Below are positions 1 through 10,035 of a stretch of DNA of 64,000 nt, piece by piece (the first letter of the stretch is position 1; every line of letters starts with the position of its first letter). Source of the stretch: NORP294 sp047627915 (GTDB lineage Bacteria > Bacteroidota > Bacteroidia > Flavobacteriales_E > Vicingaceae). Location: positions 1-64,000 of the forward strand of contig JBLHTZ010000007.1 of assembly GCA_047627915.1 (NCBI GenBank), in the 5' to 3' direction. The position numbers and the translations under genes were made by a program. Below the pieces are notes generated by a model. That model ran no database searches. It was not told where the DNA came from and was given only the letters and a program-made list of their open reading frames with translations.

Positions 1-341
1 CGACACCTGCAAATGCGCTATTTTGGATTTCCATTCCACTTATATCTTGGCAAGTAAAGAGTGACATTCATTTCATACCTACTGATTTCATGTTGCCTAT
101 CTTTAATTCATTCTCCTTTATTGTTACGGCGATTCTTGTGTTTTCTTATCTACTTATTGCCGAGCTACCGTTGCTCGCTTTAAAATTTAAAAACTTGACC
201 TGGAAAGATAATCAGTTTCGATTTTTACTCATTGGAATTTCACTTGTTTTATTTGTTCTTTTTCTTTTCGCAGCAATTCCATTTATCCTACTTTTGTACC
301 TGATTCTATCAATCATTCAAAATAACTTACAAGAAAAGTAA
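1..341 (+). CDS. pssA: CDP-diacylglycerol-serine O-phosphatidyltransferase, C-terminal part (partial)
   Basis: The reading frame is already open at the window edge (codons from base 3) and runs to TAA at 339-341, so the N-terminal part with the CDP-alcohol phosphotransferase motif lies outside. What is visible is TPANALFW followed by three hydrophobic segments, matching the C-terminal membrane region of Bacteroidota PssA as I know it. The enzyme makes phosphatidylserine from CDP-diacylglycerol and serine in the inner membrane. Its stop overlaps the purS start by one base (TAATG), so the two are probably cotranscribed. The call rests on the C-terminus and neighbourhood only, without catalytic residues. 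Confidence 0.7.
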   Translation, partial: TPANALFWISIPLISWQVKSDIHFIPTDFMLPIFNSFSFIVTAILVFSYLLIAELPLLALKFKNLTWKDNQFRFLLIGISLVLFVLFLFAAIPFILLLYLILSIIQNNLQEK

Positions 342-592
342 TGAAGTTCAAAGCAGAAATCGACATCATGCCACTAAAGGCACTTTTAGACCCACAAGGT
401 AAGGCAGTTACATCTAGTTTGAAAAACTTAGATCTTTCTGAAATAGGTAATGTTAGAATTGGAAAACACATTACTTTAGAAATTGATGCATCGGATAAAG
501 CTACTGCTGAAGCTAAAGTAGAACAAGCTTGCAAAAAGATTTTAGCAAACCACTTAATGGAAAGCTATACTTACGAAGTAGAATCAGTTTAG
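341..592 (+). CDS. purS: Phosphoribosylformylglycinamidine synthase subunit PurS
   Basis: Protein of 83 residues, the usual length for PurS. Conserved features seen are LDPQGKAV near residue 17, VRIGKHI near residue 40 and the C-terminal CKKILANHLMESYTYEV. PurS is the small subunit that bridges PurL and PurQ in the multi-subunit FGAM synthase of purine biosynthesis in the cytoplasm. PurL and PurQ are not in this window. The ATG overlaps the pssA stop by one base. Coupling of pssA with purS has no obvious functional logic but is plausible as shared transcription. Confidence 0.9.
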   Translation: MKFKAEIDIMPLKALLDPQGKAVTSSLKNLDLSEIGNVRIGKHITLEIDASDKATAEAKVEQACKKILANHLMESYTYEVESV

Positions 593-661
593 AGGTCCTT
601 TTAAACTTTGTTTTTTTTTAGATATCCCTGTCTGAAAACGTTAGGTATCCTCAGATATAAA

Positions 662-1408
662 CTATTTCTTCGTAAACAGGGGATTCCTTTTAAGCTCGAA
701 ATTCGTACCTAGATATACTTTTCTTACTTGCTCGTCAGCGGCTAATTCTTCTGCTGTACCTGCTTTCAGAATATTGCCTTCAAATAACAAATAGGTCCTA
801 TCTGTGATGGCTAACGTTTCATCAACATTGTGGTCTGTAATCAGGATTCCAATGTTTTTTTCTTTCAAAGAAGCGACAATGGCCTGAATGTCTTCAACCG
901 CTATGGGATCAACTCCTGCAAACGGTTCATCTAGTAAAATGAATTTAGGATCAGTTGCCAAACAACGAGCAATTTCAGTTCTACGTCTTTCACCTCCGGA
1001 CAAAAGATCTCCTCTATTTTTTCGAACATGTTGCAATCCGAACTCATCCAATAAACTTTCTAGCTTTTCTTTTTGTTCCGATTTAGAAAGTTTCGTCATT
1101 TCGAGAATAGCCTTTATATTATCCTCCACTGATAGTTTTCGAAATATGGATGCCTCTTGCGCCAAATAGCCAATTCCTTTTTGAGCCCGTCGATACATTG
1201 GCAAATCTGTAATGTCTTCACCGTCCAAAAATATCTTTCCCTCGTTAGGTGTCACCAAGCCAACAATCATATAAAAAGAAGTGGTTTTACCTGCTCCATT
1301 TGGTCCCAACAAACCAACAATCTCTCCTTGGTTTACTTCAATTGAAACCCCCTTAACAACCGTCCGTTTCTTGTACTTTTTGATAATATTTTCTGCCCGT
1401 AACTTCAT
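662..1408 (-). CDS. lptB: LPS export ABC transporter ATP-binding protein LptB
   Basis: Protein of 248 residues. It carries Walker A GPNGAGKT at residues 35-42, the ABC signature LSGGERRR, Walker B FILLDEPFAGVDP and the switch histidine in LITDHNVDE. This combination and length are those of LptB, the ATPase that powers extraction of lipopolysaccharide from the inner membrane with LptFG. It starts 2 bases after the stop of the DUF5686 gene, so it is translated from the same message. LptE is encoded elsewhere in this window (24410); LptFG and LptC were not seen. A generic ABC ATPase is unlikely given these motifs. Confidence 0.95.
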   Translation of the reverse strand: MKLRAENIIKKYKKRTVVKGVSIEVNQGEIVGLLGPNGAGKTTSFYMIVGLVTPNEGKIFLDGEDITDLPMYRRAQKGIGYLAQEASIFRKLSVEDNIKAILEMTKLSKSEQKEKLESLLDEFGLQHVRKNRGDLLSGGERRRTEIARCLATDPKFILLDEPFAGVDPIAVEDIQAIVASLKEKNIGILITDHNVDETLAITDRTYLLFEGNILKAGTAEELAADEQVRKVYLGTNFELKRNPLFTKK

Positions 1409-1410
1409 GG

Positions 1411-3882
1411 TTAAAATTTAATATCTAATGTCCCTCTAATCCCATACTCAGAAACATTGGAATGATCTAAGTAATTCAAACGCTTCAATCCATCTATTCG
1501 TATGAATTTAAATATATTTTCAATCCCAATCGCCATCTCCACATATGGCACATCTAACTCGTAAGAGGTTTCAGGAAAAATCAGTTCAGTCCGATGGCGG
1601 TCACTCAAATTCCCTGCCACAGTTCGTAAAGAAATAACTTCACGCCACTTTAGTTTTTGCATGATCGGAAACTTATTTAGAAAGAACCCATCAAAATGAT
1701 GATCAATCATAAGAGTAGCATATTCGTCACTCACAAATTCGAAAAAATTCATGAGGTTGAAGGCTCGCTTATCAAAAAAATAGGTTTCGTTTCCATTGTG
1801 AATTTCGAGTAATGTAAAAGGTAAAGTACCAAAATACTTACCCGCAGTTAATCTGAAGTCTGTGTAGCCAAAAATTCCTGTCCTTATTTTATCGGAAACC
1901 GCAATTTCAAATTTTTGATAGTTGTAGTCACTGTCTAAAAAATCCTTTACTCCAAAACCCAATTGCAATTCTAAAATGGGGTATTTAGTCCCTAAACTAA
2001 TCCTTTCAAACTCTCCGTCAACATACTTTTCTTTATATGCGAATCTGGTATACAAACTAAACTCAGAAGTCTTAATCGCCTTGTCCTCAACAATTCCTAT
2101 TTCGGGATTCGGAATAAATCGACGGTATTCTAATGACCCCACCGGGCGCATAATCCGGTGTTTAAACGTTAAAGAATTTGTAAACCCTGTAATCCACTCC
2201 CTTTTGTAACTTGTAGAGTAAGATTCCACATCAGTTAATTTATTATTTGGATTTCTTCTCAAAAAAGAAGAAAGAATATTGTCTTCAGAAAATGCATTTT
2301 GACTTTGTCCTAGCTGTTCTAAGTCTCTTTTATGATCAAAGCTCACCCATTGTCTTGGGTTATTTTTTAATTTGTATAAAAAACCTGCTCCATACTTAAA
2401 TCGCCTATCTAATAGACCATAGGCTAAATAACCATGCAATTGCAGTTTTGTGCTAAACTCGTTACTTGTTCTTCCTCCAAATCGAAAACGATGCCCTTCC
2501 ACAGCATTGTAACTGTATGTTTTAAAATAAGGCCCCAATTCAACATTCCCCATCAAATGGTAACCGGTAAAGACCAATTGAACGACATCCAACATCGTTT
2601 TGAATGCCGGAACGTTTTTAACGGAGTCTACCATTTTGTAGATACCCATTTGATTGGCAGTTAAAGTATCATGTCGCGCTGTAGCCCAGAAATCGTTACC
2701 CTTAAGATTGGCACCTTGAATAACAGTCACATTATCTATTCCTTCATAATACTTTTCTTCCGCCAGCTTATTAATTTCAAAATCTCGATAAGACGTGTTC
2801 TTGCGCCCGTACAAGCCCATAACCTTCTCTCCCAGCTCAAAATCAACCACTAGTTCATCCTTTTCCAACATCCAATATTTCCCATCGACTTTTTTATACT
2901 TTTGCTTCACTGAAAAGCCGTTGATGAAATTGATATTCGCGTCTTGATTTATTTTTGCTTCGACTTGTTTTATTGCATAGGTTGTATCATTAATCCACAT
3001 TGTTCCGGCAAAAACAGGCTCTTGATTTTGCCTCGGCGTAAAATCAATTTGATAACAATAACTACCGTCAATAACCAAGCTATCGACTAAATAGTAACGA
3101 TAAAAAGTTTTTCCAAAATTTGAAATGGGACTAACAAAAGATTTTCCAAAAACACTGATGTAGTTTTCGTAAATATTTACATTCTGATACATATCTCCTA
3201 AAAACTGAGTAATGCTTTCGTTAGATGTTCCAGAAACTTGAGATGCTTTAATGTATTCCTTCTCAGACTTAGGCTCTCTCCTGTAGTAGAAGTCTGAGAC
3301 TGACTCCGTCATAAACATAGGCAAATACTCCTTGTCTGCCGATGTTGAGTCTACAAAATCGAAAATAAACTGAAATTTGTTAAACATCTTTCGGTTCTTA
3401 AATTCATCCGTTATGTTATTTAAATCAAACTCTACCTTATTGTAGACTTCATATTGATAGGCATCGTATTTCTCGCGATTATTAGCTGATTTATTATTGT
3501 ACACCCTTTCTAATATTTCGTGAGCGGGGTTTCCTTGATACGTCACTACTACTTCATCAACAGCAAAAGACCCAGATACTAGCTTAAAGTTGATTACTTG
3601 CTGTTCGTCCCTTTTTACCCTTTTCGCTAAAGACTTGTAACCAATAAAACTTGCTTGAAGTGAGTCTGTTGGGTAGTAAGTTTCTATTCTAAATTTACCA
3701 TCAATGTCAGTTGACGTTCCCACCTTTGAATTCTTGAAAATAAGGTTAACAAAAGGTAGGGTTTCACCTGTAACACCATCAGTAACTACACCAGAGACAA
3801 TCGTTTTCTGAGAGAATAATGTTGTTGAAAAAAGAAATATGCAACTAAAGGTTAGCCAAAGTTGAACTTTTGAAATACTCAT
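1411..3882 (-). CDS. DUF5686 / carboxypeptidase-regulatory-like domain outer-membrane protein
   Basis: Protein of 823 residues with a signal peptide (hydrophobic stretch to about residue 24, LFSQ). Residues 25-110 form a carboxypeptidase-D regulatory-like beta-sandwich (VSGVVTDGVTGETLPFVN, then GTSTDIDGKF), the same fold found at the N-terminus of SusC-type proteins. The rest resembles the DUF5686 family, with many aromatic beta strands near the C-terminus as in an outer-membrane barrel, ending in TLDIKF. No plug or TonB box was recognised. Function is unknown; an envelope role is suggested by lptB, tatC and kdsD around it. It is 73 bases downstream of tatC. Confidence 0.8.
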   Translation of the reverse strand: MSISKVQLWLTFSCIFLFSTTLFSQKTIVSGVVTDGVTGETLPFVNLIFKNSKVGTSTDIDGKFRIETYYPTDSLQASFIGYKSLAKRVKRDEQQVINFKLVSGSFAVDEVVVTYQGNPAHEILERVYNNKSANNREKYDAYQYEVYNKVEFDLNNITDEFKNRKMFNKFQFIFDFVDSTSADKEYLPMFMTESVSDFYYRREPKSEKEYIKASQVSGTSNESITQFLGDMYQNVNIYENYISVFGKSFVSPISNFGKTFYRYYLVDSLVIDGSYCYQIDFTPRQNQEPVFAGTMWINDTTYAIKQVEAKINQDANINFINGFSVKQKYKKVDGKYWMLEKDELVVDFELGEKVMGLYGRKNTSYRDFEINKLAEEKYYEGIDNVTVIQGANLKGNDFWATARHDTLTANQMGIYKMVDSVKNVPAFKTMLDVVQLVFTGYHLMGNVELGPYFKTYSYNAVEGHRFRFGGRTSNEFSTKLQLHGYLAYGLLDRRFKYGAGFLYKLKNNPRQWVSFDHKRDLEQLGQSQNAFSEDNILSSFLRRNPNNKLTDVESYSTSYKREWITGFTNSLTFKHRIMRPVGSLEYRRFIPNPEIGIVEDKAIKTSEFSLYTRFAYKEKYVDGEFERISLGTKYPILELQLGFGVKDFLDSDYNYQKFEIAVSDKIRTGIFGYTDFRLTAGKYFGTLPFTLLEIHNGNETYFFDKRAFNLMNFFEFVSDEYATLMIDHHFDGFFLNKFPIMQKLKWREVISLRTVAGNLSDRHRTELIFPETSYELDVPYVEMAIGIENIFKFIRIDGLKRLNYLDHSNVSEYGIRGTLDIKF

Positions 3883-3955
3883 TTCGTTGTTAAAATAACT
3901 AAAGTTAAAAATAAGTATTCTTACTTTCTACAAGAGAAGATTGTTTTAGAAGTTG

Positions 3956-4783
3956 TTAAGATTTTTCTCCCTTTTTCTCAACCATTTTTGAGATTAGTAT
4001 ACTCACTTCATAAAGTAATAATAAAGGTAATGATACCAATACTTGACTTGTCAAGTCAGGAGGTGTAATTAACCCCGAAAGTAGCAGAACCGCTATTATT
4101 GCATGTCGACGATATGCTTTCATCAACTTTGGGGTTACAATTCCAATTTTAGATAAGAAATAAACCAGTATCGGCAATTGAAATATTAATCCAGTTGAAA
4201 GTGTAATGGTAGTTACTGTTGAAATATAAGACTTCAAACTAATTTGATTCACAATCATTTCACTCACAGAGTAACCTCCTAAAAACTGAACAGAAAGAGG
4301 AGTAATCATGTAATAACCGAATAAAACTCCGGATATAAATAAAAAAGAACCCCAAAAAACCAGTCCTCTCGCATAATTCGACTCCCCTATTTTAAGAGCT
4401 GGTTTAATGAATCTCCAAACTTCAAAAAGGATATACGGAAACGCCAGAATTATTCCTGCAATAAATGAAACAATCAGGTGCATTGAAAATTGACCCGCCA
4501 TAGTAAGGTTAACCAAATTAAAAGTTAAATCATCAAAACACAAGGCTCTTTTTAAGTTTAAGAATTCTGACAACTGACAGAATAATTGATAAGTTAAAAA
4601 AGAATTGTGAGCAGGTGCCAAAACAATTACATCAAAAACGAAAGACTTAAAAACAAACGCCGCTATTGCACCAATCATTAATGCAATAACAATTCGGATT
4701 AAATGCCAACGCAATACTTCCAAATGATCGAGAAAAGACATTTTGCCTTCTTCTTCGTCATCAAAACTCTGATCCATCGCCAT
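3956..4783 (-). CDS. tatC: Sec-independent protein translocase subunit TatC
   Basis: Protein of 275 residues with about six hydrophobic segments. The N-terminus has the TatC hallmark MSFLDHLEVLRWHLIR at residues 15-30, followed by the conserved FEVWRFIKPAL loop around residue 130. TatC binds the twin-arginine signal of folded export substrates in the inner membrane. The ATG at 4783 begins one base after the kdsD stop. An internal ATG at the MSFLDHL position is an alternative start, but the acidic extension DDEEEGK is common in the phylum. The translocase partner TatA is not in this window. Confidence 0.95.
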   Translation of the reverse strand: MAMDQSFDDEEEGKMSFLDHLEVLRWHLIRIVIALMIGAIAAFVFKSFVFDVIVLAPAHNSFLTYQLFCQLSEFLNLKRALCFDDLTFNLVNLTMAGQFSMHLIVSFIAGIILAFPYILFEVWRFIKPALKIGESNYARGLVFWGSFLFISGVLFGYYMITPLSVQFLGGYSVSEMIVNQISLKSYISTVTTITLSTGLIFQLPILVYFLSKIGIVTPKLMKAYRRHAIIAVLLLSGLITPPDLTSQVLVSLPLLLLYEVSILISKMVEKKGEKS

Positions 4784-4784
4784 T

Positions 4785-5750
4785 TTAAATTAACCCTTCC
4801 TTTAATAAATCATGAAAATGCACAACTCCAACATATCGATTATCTTTTGTAATGAGCAGTTGTGAAATATTCAATTCTTTCATTTGTGCTGCTGCTTCAA
4901 TAGCCATGGCCTCATCTTCCAATGTTTTTGGATTTTTTGTATAGATGTCTTCTGCCTTTAACTTTTGAAAATCTCCTTCACGACTGAGCATTCTTCGCAA
5001 ATCTCCGTCGGTAATAATTCCCATTAACTTATCATTTTCTACAACTGCAGTGACTCCCAGTCGTTTACTCGATATCTCAATAATCACTTCTTTTAACGAT
5101 GCCTTCAAGCCAACTTGAGGCTTTTCATTTTGCTTATACAGATCTGAGACCCTTAGGTATAATTTTTTACCCAACGCCCCTCCTGGGTGATATTTAGCAA
5201 AATCTTGACTCCCAAAATCACGACATTTTATCAAACAAACCGCTAAAGCATCACCCATAACCATTTGTGCGGTGGTGCTATTTGTAGGAGCTAAGTTATT
5301 TGGACATGCCTCTTGGTCTACTGCGCAACTTAATTTATAATCAGCTTGTTGTGCTAGAAAAGAATCGAAATTCCCCGTTAAAGCAATCAGTTTATTTCCT
5401 AGAGCCTTAATCAGAGGCACTAAAACTTTAACTTCAGGTGTATTGCCACTTTTTGAAATCAAGATAACCAAGTCATCCGATTGCACCATTCCCAAATCTC
5501 CATGAATTGCATCTGCAGCGTGCATAAATAAGGATGGAGTTCCTGTAGAATTCAAAGTGGCCACTATTTTTTGAGCAATAATAGCACTCTTCCCGATTCC
5601 ACTGACGACCAGTCTTCCTTTAGAACGATAAATTTCTTCAACAACACTCGAGAATTCCTCATCAATTGTATCGATAAGTTTATCGATAGAATCTCTCTCA
5701 ATTTCTAGTGTTTCAATTGCTATGGCTTTTATTTCCTGTGAATTTTTCAA
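4785..5750 (-). CDS. kdsD: Arabinose-5-phosphate isomerase (KpsF/GutQ family)
   Basis: Protein of 321 residues: a SIS sugar-isomerase domain (GIGKSAIIAQKIVATLNSTG, then ISKSGNTPEV) followed by two CBS repeats in the last 120 residues. KdsD converts ribulose-5-phosphate to arabinose-5-phosphate for Kdo synthesis, fitting the LPS genes nearby. The start is TTG at 5748-5750; the nearby upstream ATG is out of frame, and the N-terminus from the TTG matches the family length. Divergent from recQ with 97 bases between them. A related role on another sugar phosphate cannot be excluded from sequence. Confidence 0.88.
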   Translation of the reverse strand: MKNSQEIKAIAIETLEIERDSIDKLIDTIDEEFSSVVEEIYRSKGRLVVSGIGKSAIIAQKIVATLNSTGTPSLFMHAADAIHGDLGMVQSDDLVILISKSGNTPEVKVLVPLIKALGNKLIALTGNFDSFLAQQADYKLSCAVDQEACPNNLAPTNSTTAQMVMGDALAVCLIKCRDFGSQDFAKYHPGGALGKKLYLRVSDLYKQNEKPQVGLKASLKEVIIEISSKRLGVTAVVENDKLMGIITDGDLRRMLSREGDFQKLKAEDIYTKNPKTLEDEAMAIEAAAQMKELNISQLLITKDNRYVGVVHFHDLLKEGLI

Positions 5751-5847
5751 AAATGCATTTTTTGTTTTTAGAACTCCGATTTTTTACTAACTTGTATCTT
5801 TATTCGGCACTCTAAATTGAGTACCAAAATTAACTAAAAGTCCATTC

Positions 5848-8025
5848 ATGCAAACAGCGTCTATGTCGCTTACTGATCAACTGAAAAAGTTCTTCGGTTT
5901 CAACAACTTTAAAGGAGATCAAGAGCAAGTAATTGAAAGTGTTTTGAAAGGCGATGACACCTTTGTTATAATGCCTACGGGAGGTGGCAAGTCGATGTGT
6001 TATCAATTGCCTGCATTAATTTCTGAAGGAACAGCAATTGTAGTTTCTCCTTTAATTGCGTTAATGAAGAACCAAGTGGATGCAATAAGAGGTTTTGCTA
6101 CAGGAAATCATGTAGCACATTTTATGAATTCTTCCTTAAACAAGACAGATTTAGCTGTCGTTAAAGAAGATTTAGTTGCAGGTAAAACGAAATTACTCTA
6201 TGTTGCTCCTGAAACGTTGACGAAGCAAGCCAATATAGATTTCTTTAAAACCATTAAAATTTCTTTCTTCGCCATTGATGAGGCACATTGTATTTCAGAA
6301 TGGGGACATGATTTTAGACCAGAATACAGAAGATTAAGAGAGATAATAGAAGCAATTCATAGAGTGCCAATTATTGCTTTAACAGCAACTGCAACACCTA
6401 AAGTACAGCAAGACATTCAGAAAAATCTAGGAATGTCAAATGCCAATGTATTTAAAGCATCTTTTAATAGACCTAATTTATATTATGAGGTTAATCCAAA
6501 AAAAGAAGCCAACTCTCAAATTGTAAAATACATTAATCAGTATCAAGGGAAGTCTGGTATTGTTTATTGTCTAAGTCGAAAGAAAGTTGAAGAAGTTGCA
6601 GAAACATTAAAAGTTAATGGAGTTAAAGCACTACCTTACCATGCCGGGTTAGATGCCGGGACTAGAGCAAAACATCAGGATATGTTTTTAATGGAGGAGG
6701 CAGATGTTATTGTAGCAACAATCGCTTTTGGTATGGGTATCGATAAACCTGACGTTAGGTTTGTGATCCATCATGATATTCCAAAAAGTTTAGAGGGTTA
6801 TTATCAAGAAACAGGTCGAGCAGGTCGAGATGGTGGAGAAGGAAGGTGTATTGCTTTTTACAGTTATAAAGACATTGAAAAACTGGAGAAGTTTCTGCAA
6901 GGGAAACCTGTCGCAGAGCAAGAAATAGGCAGACAACTGATTTTCGAAACAGTTTCTTATGCTGAAACAGCTGTTTGCAGAAGAAAACAGTTACTTCATT
7001 ACTTTGGGGAAACATACGAACAAGATAACTGCGGAAGTTGTGACAACTGCATCAATCCAAGGGTAGAATTTGATGCAAAAGACAGTATGGTTTTACTCAT
7101 AAGTGCCATTCTAGAATTAAAGGAAAATTTTAAAGCCAATTACATTTCTAACTTTTTAGCAGGAGAAGTAACTAGCGATATTAAGTCATTGAGAAATGAT
7201 GAGCACAAGACATTTGGCGCAGGGAAAGACATTGAAGAAATTAAATGGAATTCGATCATAAGACAGTCGATTATAAACAATTACATCATTAAAGAAATTG
7301 AAAACTATGGTGTATTAAAAATTAGTGAAAAAGGAAGAGAGTTTTTAGCGAATCCACATAGTGTAACAATGGTGGAGCCAAAAAAATACGATGCGAATGC
7401 CCCAATAATGGCGGCTAACGCTAAAGGAGGAGCTTCCGACGAAGAGTTATTTGCAATATTAAAAGATCTTAGAAAAGAAGTAGCTCAAGACGAAGACCTA
7501 CCGCCATATGTCATTTTTTCTGAGGTGTCATTAGAAGATATGGCAACACAGTATCCTATTACAATGGAAGAACTGTGTAACATTACCGGAGTTGGTCAAG
7601 GAAAAGCGGAGAAGTTCGGGGAACCATTTTTGGAGACGATAAGGGAGTATGTTGAAGAAAACGAAATAGAGCGACCTGATGATATGATCGTTAAATCAGT
7701 CGTTAATAAATCAGGTTTAAAAGTATTTATCATTCAAAGCATTGACAGAAAGTTAACTCTTGAAGATATAGCTGTTGCAAAAGGCAAAAGTGTGGATGAT
7801 GTTTTGGAAGAAATTGAACACATCGTTGCTAGCGGAACAAAAATCAACCTAGATCATATATTAAATGATTTATTAGATGAAGAATACCAAGAAGAAATAA
7901 TTGACTATTTTAGAGAAACTGAAGAAGATTCAATTGACGATGCCTTAGAAGAGTTCGATGAGACTTATTCAGAAGAAGAGCTGCGAATGATGCGCATCAA
8001 ATTCTTATCCATTATGGGTAACTAG
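5848..8025 (+). CDS. recQ: ATP-dependent DNA helicase RecQ
   Basis: Protein of 725 residues. Walker A MPTGGGKS at 43-50, DEAH box at 144-147 within DEAHCISEWGHDFRPEY, and motif VI QETGRAGRDG are all present. A RecQ-C-terminal zinc module follows (CRRKQLLHYF, then CGSCDNC), then a winged-helix region, an HRDC-like segment (TMEELCNITGVGQGKAEKFG) and an acidic helical tail. RecQ unwinds DNA with 3' to 5' polarity in recombination and fork repair. The stop shares the palindrome CTAG with the convergent ABC-F gene. Confidence 0.96.
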   Translation: MQTASMSLTDQLKKFFGFNNFKGDQEQVIESVLKGDDTFVIMPTGGGKSMCYQLPALISEGTAIVVSPLIALMKNQVDAIRGFATGNHVAHFMNSSLNKTDLAVVKEDLVAGKTKLLYVAPETLTKQANIDFFKTIKISFFAIDEAHCISEWGHDFRPEYRRLREIIEAIHRVPIIALTATATPKVQQDIQKNLGMSNANVFKASFNRPNLYYEVNPKKEANSQIVKYINQYQGKSGIVYCLSRKKVEEVAETLKVNGVKALPYHAGLDAGTRAKHQDMFLMEEADVIVATIAFGMGIDKPDVRFVIHHDIPKSLEGYYQETGRAGRDGGEGRCIAFYSYKDIEKLEKFLQGKPVAEQEIGRQLIFETVSYAETAVCRRKQLLHYFGETYEQDNCGSCDNCINPRVEFDAKDSMVLLISAILELKENFKANYISNFLAGEVTSDIKSLRNDEHKTFGAGKDIEEIKWNSIIRQSIINNYIIKEIENYGVLKISEKGREFLANPHSVTMVEPKKYDANAPIMAANAKGGASDEELFAILKDLRKEVAQDEDLPPYVIFSEVSLEDMATQYPITMEELCNITGVGQGKAEKFGEPFLETIREYVEENEIERPDDMIVKSVVNKSGLKVFIIQSIDRKLTLEDIAVAKGKSVDDVLEEIEHIVASGTKINLDHILNDLLDEEYQEEIIDYFRETEEDSIDDALEEFDETYSEEELRMMRIKFLSIMGN

Positions 8026-9983
8026 TTTTCGTATTGACTCAACTCATTTACTAACTCTTCAAGTTTAGCCTCCTCTTCTTCCCATTGTTCCATGGCCAGT
8101 TCGAGTTGTTGACTTAGCTTAGGCCAATTCTCAACTAATTCTTTATTTTCTGGGTTGGTATAAGCATCAGAAAGTTTTAGTTGCTCGTTAGCTTTAGTCA
8201 ACTCTGATTCCAAATCCGAAACGGATTTCTCAATTCTACTTACTGCATTTTTTTGGGAACGAACTTTCTTTTTTAGGTCCTTTTTTATCTTATAAGCATT
8301 AGGATCGTTCGATTTTGATTTAACGTCAGGAGCCGAACTTTTTATCGTTTTTGTAGCTTCCCACACCCTAATATCATCTGACTTTTTTGAACGTAAAAAC
8401 TGATCTATTCCACCCAGATGTTCTTTTACCTTTCCTTGAGAAAATTCATAAATTTTCTCCGTCAAGCCTTTTAGAAAATCCCGATCATGCGAAATCAAAA
8501 TCATGGCTCCATCGTAACGAAGTAAGGCGTCTTTTAAAATTTCTTTCGAACGAATATCTAAGTGATTAGTCGGCTCATCTAGAATCAGCAAATTCACGGG
8601 CTCTAGCAACAATTTACACATTGCTAATCGAGCTCTTTCCCCACCCGAAAGTACTTTTACCTTTTTGTCAGACTCTTCCCCACCAAACAGAAAAGAACCT
8701 AAAAGTGATCTAATTTTTGTTCTAATTTCGCCAGTAGCTGCTTCGTCAATTGTTTCAAATACTGTTTTCTCTGGATCCAATATCTCCGATTGATTCTGTG
8801 CGAAATATCCAATCTTGACCTGGTATCCTAATTCTATATCACCAGAATCGTAGCGTTCACCAACAATTAATCTTGACATGGTTGACTTGCCCTCACCATT
8901 CTTTCCCAACAACGCAATTTTTTCACCCCGCTCTATGCTAAAACTCACATCCTCAAAAATGATTTTGTCATCATATTTCTTAGCAACCTGATCAACCCTT
9001 AAACTCACTTTCCCAGAATGTGGTGCAGCAGGAAAAGAAAATCGCATAGCAGCGTTATCTTCCACCTCTATTTCAATTCTATCTAATCTGTCTAATGCCT
9101 TAATTCTAGACTGCACCTGCACAGCTTTTGTAGCTTTAGCGCGAAATCGGTTGATAAAATCTTCTTGATCTTTAATATGCTTTTGCTGATTCGTGTAAGC
9201 AGCCATTTCCTGCTCCCGCCGCTCTTTCCTTTGCTCCAAATACTTGGTATAAGGTGCAGCGTAATCATAAATTTTACCTAATGAAATCTCGATCGTTCGA
9301 TTGGTAAGATTATCTAAAAAGGCCCTATCGTGAGAAATTAATACAACGGCACCAGGGTATGCACCTAAGAAGTCTTCTAGCCACTGAATTGACTCTATAT
9401 CTAAGTGGTTTGTAGGTTCATCCAATAAAAGTAAATCTGATTGCTGTAATAGAATTTTAGCCAATTCGATTCTCATTCTCCAGCCACCACTAAATTCATC
9501 TGTTTGCCGAAGAAAATCTTCCCTACTAAATCCTAAACCAATCAAAATCTTTTCAATCTCAGCCTCCATAGTATCAATACCGAGCAAGCCTAATTTTTCA
9601 TTCAAATCAGTAAGCTCATCCAATATTTGCATGTAAGAATCAGATTCATAATCTTCACGAGTTGCTAATTGATGATTGATCTCGTCAATTCGACTTTGAA
9701 TATCTAAACTTGTGCTAAAACTCGTTTCTGTTTCCTCCCAAACGGTCCTACCAGATTCAAAATCCATGTCCTGAGGCAAGTAACCCATTGTTAATCCAGT
9801 TGGAAAAGATATTGCACCTGAATCTAACTTCTGAATTCCTGCAAGTGCTTTTAACATGGTAGACTTCCCAGCACCATTCTTTCCTACCAGACCGATACGA
9901 TCTTGCTTATTCACAATAAAAGAAATTGAGTTAAATATCGCTCGATCAGCGAAATGTAGCATAGCATTGTTTACTCCAACCAT
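8022..9983 (-). CDS. ABC-F family ATP-binding protein
   Basis: Soluble protein of about 653 residues with two ABC domains and no membrane segments: Walker A GKNGAGKST and GKNGEGKST, signatures FSGGWRMR and LSGGERARL, and two LLLLDEPTNHLD / LLILDEPTNHLD Walker B motifs. The linker between domains is charged and helical, and a C-terminal coiled coil follows (KKDLKKKVRSQKNAVSRIE onward). This is the Uup-like layout of ribosome-acting ABC-F proteins. I chose ATG at 9983 (MVGVNNAMLHF); a GTG 27 bases upstream is possible but less family-like. Whether it relieves stalling or gives drug protection cannot be told from sequence. Confidence 0.92.
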   Translation of the reverse strand: MVGVNNAMLHFADRAIFNSISFIVNKQDRIGLVGKNGAGKSTMLKALAGIQKLDSGAISFPTGLTMGYLPQDMDFESGRTVWEETETSFSTSLDIQSRIDEINHQLATREDYESDSYMQILDELTDLNEKLGLLGIDTMEAEIEKILIGLGFSREDFLRQTDEFSGGWRMRIELAKILLQQSDLLLLDEPTNHLDIESIQWLEDFLGAYPGAVVLISHDRAFLDNLTNRTIEISLGKIYDYAAPYTKYLEQRKERREQEMAAYTNQQKHIKDQEDFINRFRAKATKAVQVQSRIKALDRLDRIEIEVEDNAAMRFSFPAAPHSGKVSLRVDQVAKKYDDKIIFEDVSFSIERGEKIALLGKNGEGKSTMSRLIVGERYDSGDIELGYQVKIGYFAQNQSEILDPEKTVFETIDEAATGEIRTKIRSLLGSFLFGGEESDKKVKVLSGGERARLAMCKLLLEPVNLLILDEPTNHLDIRSKEILKDALLRYDGAMILISHDRDFLKGLTEKIYEFSQGKVKEHLGGIDQFLRSKKSDDIRVWEATKTIKSSAPDVKSKSNDPNAYKIKKDLKKKVRSQKNAVSRIEKSVSDLESELTKANEQLKLSDAYTNPENKELVENWPKLSQQLELAMEQWEEEEAKLEELVNELSQYEN

Positions 9984-10035
9984 AAGTGCAAAAGTACCAA
10001 ACTCATTCACTAAAAAAGATGATTTTTGCAGTCAT

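Noticed and set aside
888..1169. Open frames antisense to lptB and many similar antisense frames
   Set aside because: They lie inside clearly coding genes on the other strand and show no protein-like features.
9856..10035. 60-residue N-terminal extension of the alpha/beta hydrolase
   Set aside because: This part is antisense to the N-terminus of the ABC-F gene and has no fold-like features; ATG 10036 fits the family.
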